This document shows positions 5,661 to 6,029 of a stretch of 6,029 bases of DNA, piece by piece. The stretch's first letter is position 1. Every line of letters begins with the position of its first letter. A program made the translations under genes and the position numbers. The notes beneath the pieces are model-generated. The model worked only from the letters and a program-made list of their open reading frames with translations, did not search any database and was not told where the DNA came from. Source of the stretch: JBFKMV01 sp041629655 (lineage in GTDB: Bacteria; Acidobacteriota; Polarisedimenticolia; Polarisedimenticolales; Polarisedimenticolaceae); the NCBI GenBank assembly GCA_041629655.1, contig JBFKMV010000236.1:1-6029 (forward strand). The letters are read 5' to 3'.

Positions 5661-5672
5661 CGTCCCGGGACG
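5661..5672. repeat. 12-bp perfect palindrome CGTCCCGGGACG in the argH-cytochrome gap
   Basis: A perfect palindrome 9 nt downstream of the argH stop. It could fold with a 4-nt loop as a weak hairpin at the end of argH mRNA, or be a dimeric protein site in front of the cytochrome gene. Its half-site CGTCCCG also forms both arms of the dyad at 4940-4958. No T-run follows, so it is not a convincing terminator. Confidence 0.35.
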
Positions 5673-5681
5673 GAATCGGGC

Positions 5682-6029
5682 CTAGTCGCGAAGTCGCTCG
5701 CGAAGCCGCGACAACTGGCGCTCGATCTCGCTCCACGCGGTGCCGCCCGTCGACGTGCGTCGTTCGGCCGCGGCCCGGGGATCGAGCAGCTCCCCGAGGT
5801 CGCGGTCCAGCTCGGGGTGAAACTTCGCCGCCTCCTCACGGGGCAGCCCGTCGAGGCCCACGCCGTGCCGCTCGCACCACAGCACGATGCGGCCGACGAT
5901 CTCGTGCGCCTCGCGGAACGGGACGCCGCGGGTCGCCAGCAGGTCGGCCAGCTCCGTGGCCAGGCTGAAATCGCCCCGCAGCTCCTGCTCGAAGCGGTCG
6001 CGGTCGATCTCCAGCGTGCGCAGCGTGCC
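5682..6029 (-). CDS. argH: Argininosuccinate lyase, C-terminal part (N-terminus beyond window)
   Basis: The last 115 residues of argininosuccinate lyase, the cytoplasmic final enzyme of arginine synthesis, which splits argininosuccinate into arginine and fumarate. The family is about 460 residues, so roughly three quarters lie beyond the right edge, including the catalytic signature loop. What is visible is the C-terminal domain: FSLATELADLLATRGVPFRE followed by AHEIVGRIV (about 21-49), then the helix and loop LDPRAAAERRTSTGGTA (82-98), both standard for ArgH. The frame is open to the window edge and ends at TAG (5684-5682). The final dozen residues (QLSRLRERLRD) are variable in the family. 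It is the only house-keeping gene here and fixes the local gene direction. Confidence 0.93.
   Translation of the reverse strand, partial: GTLRTLEIDRDRFEQELRGDFSLATELADLLATRGVPFREAHEIVGRIVLWCERHGVGLDGLPREEAAKFHPELDRDLGELLDPRAAAERRTSTGGTAWSEIERQLSRLRERLRD

Noticed and set aside
5027..5968. Plus-strand frame starting TTG after a GGAGG sequence
   Set aside because: The ribosome-site match is good, but the frame runs antisense through the cytochrome and argH with no domain-like sequence.
1..6029. Search for CRISPR repeats, insertion-sequence ends, tRNA or rRNA
   Set aside because: No regularly spaced repeats, transposase-like frames with terminal inverted repeats, or tRNA cloverleaf patterns were seen on either strand.

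Overview
The window is G+C-rich bacterial DNA, roughly two thirds G+C by eye. All six genes recognised lie on the minus strand, so transcription runs from the right edge towards the left. The gene types (argH, a small secreted c-type cytochrome, a large secreted FN3/IPT protein, a crtY/crtI carotenoid operon) and a near-consensus sigma-54 promoter suggest a Gram-negative bacterium. A proteobacterial or myxobacterial-type lineage fits, but the sequence alone does not fix the taxon.

Layout in the direction of transcription, right to left. (1) 6029-5682: the C-terminal quarter of argininosuccinate lyase (argH), entering from beyond the window. (2) 5608-5153: a secreted single-haem c-type cytochrome, followed by a strong hairpin. 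(3) 5152-4828: a 325-bp gene-free stretch with four hairpins or dyads and a sigma-54 (-24/-12) promoter candidate. (4) 4827-3172: a 551-residue secreted protein with the order FN3, IPT/TIG, FN3, carbohydrate-binding-like domain, FN3. It is closed by a textbook Rho-independent terminator at 3110-3140. (5) 3055-2938: a sigma-70-like promoter candidate and a short reading frame resembling the tail of a zinc/quinone-type alcohol dehydrogenase. (6) 2937 to 1: a tightly packed operon of a thioredoxin-fold protein without cysteines (TTG start), lycopene beta-cyclase crtY (GTG start, 4-nt overlap) and phytoene desaturase crtI (ATG start, 4-nt overlap), with crtI running off the left edge.

How the parts fit: CrtI desaturates phytoene to lycopene and CrtY cyclises lycopene to beta-carotene, so the organism probably makes beta-carotene or a derivative. 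The phytoene synthase and earlier genes are not in the window. The cysteine-free thioredoxin-like protein is translationally coupled to crtY and is the least understood member. The secreted FN3 protein appears to be a separate, sigma-54-controlled transcription unit, insulated from the carotenoid operon by the terminator. The strongest leads are the sigma-54 promoter with upstream dyads, the cysteine-free thioredoxin-like protein leading the carotenoid operon, and the dehydrogenase-tail remnant that supplies its ribosome binding site. No mobile element, CRISPR array, tRNA or rRNA was seen.
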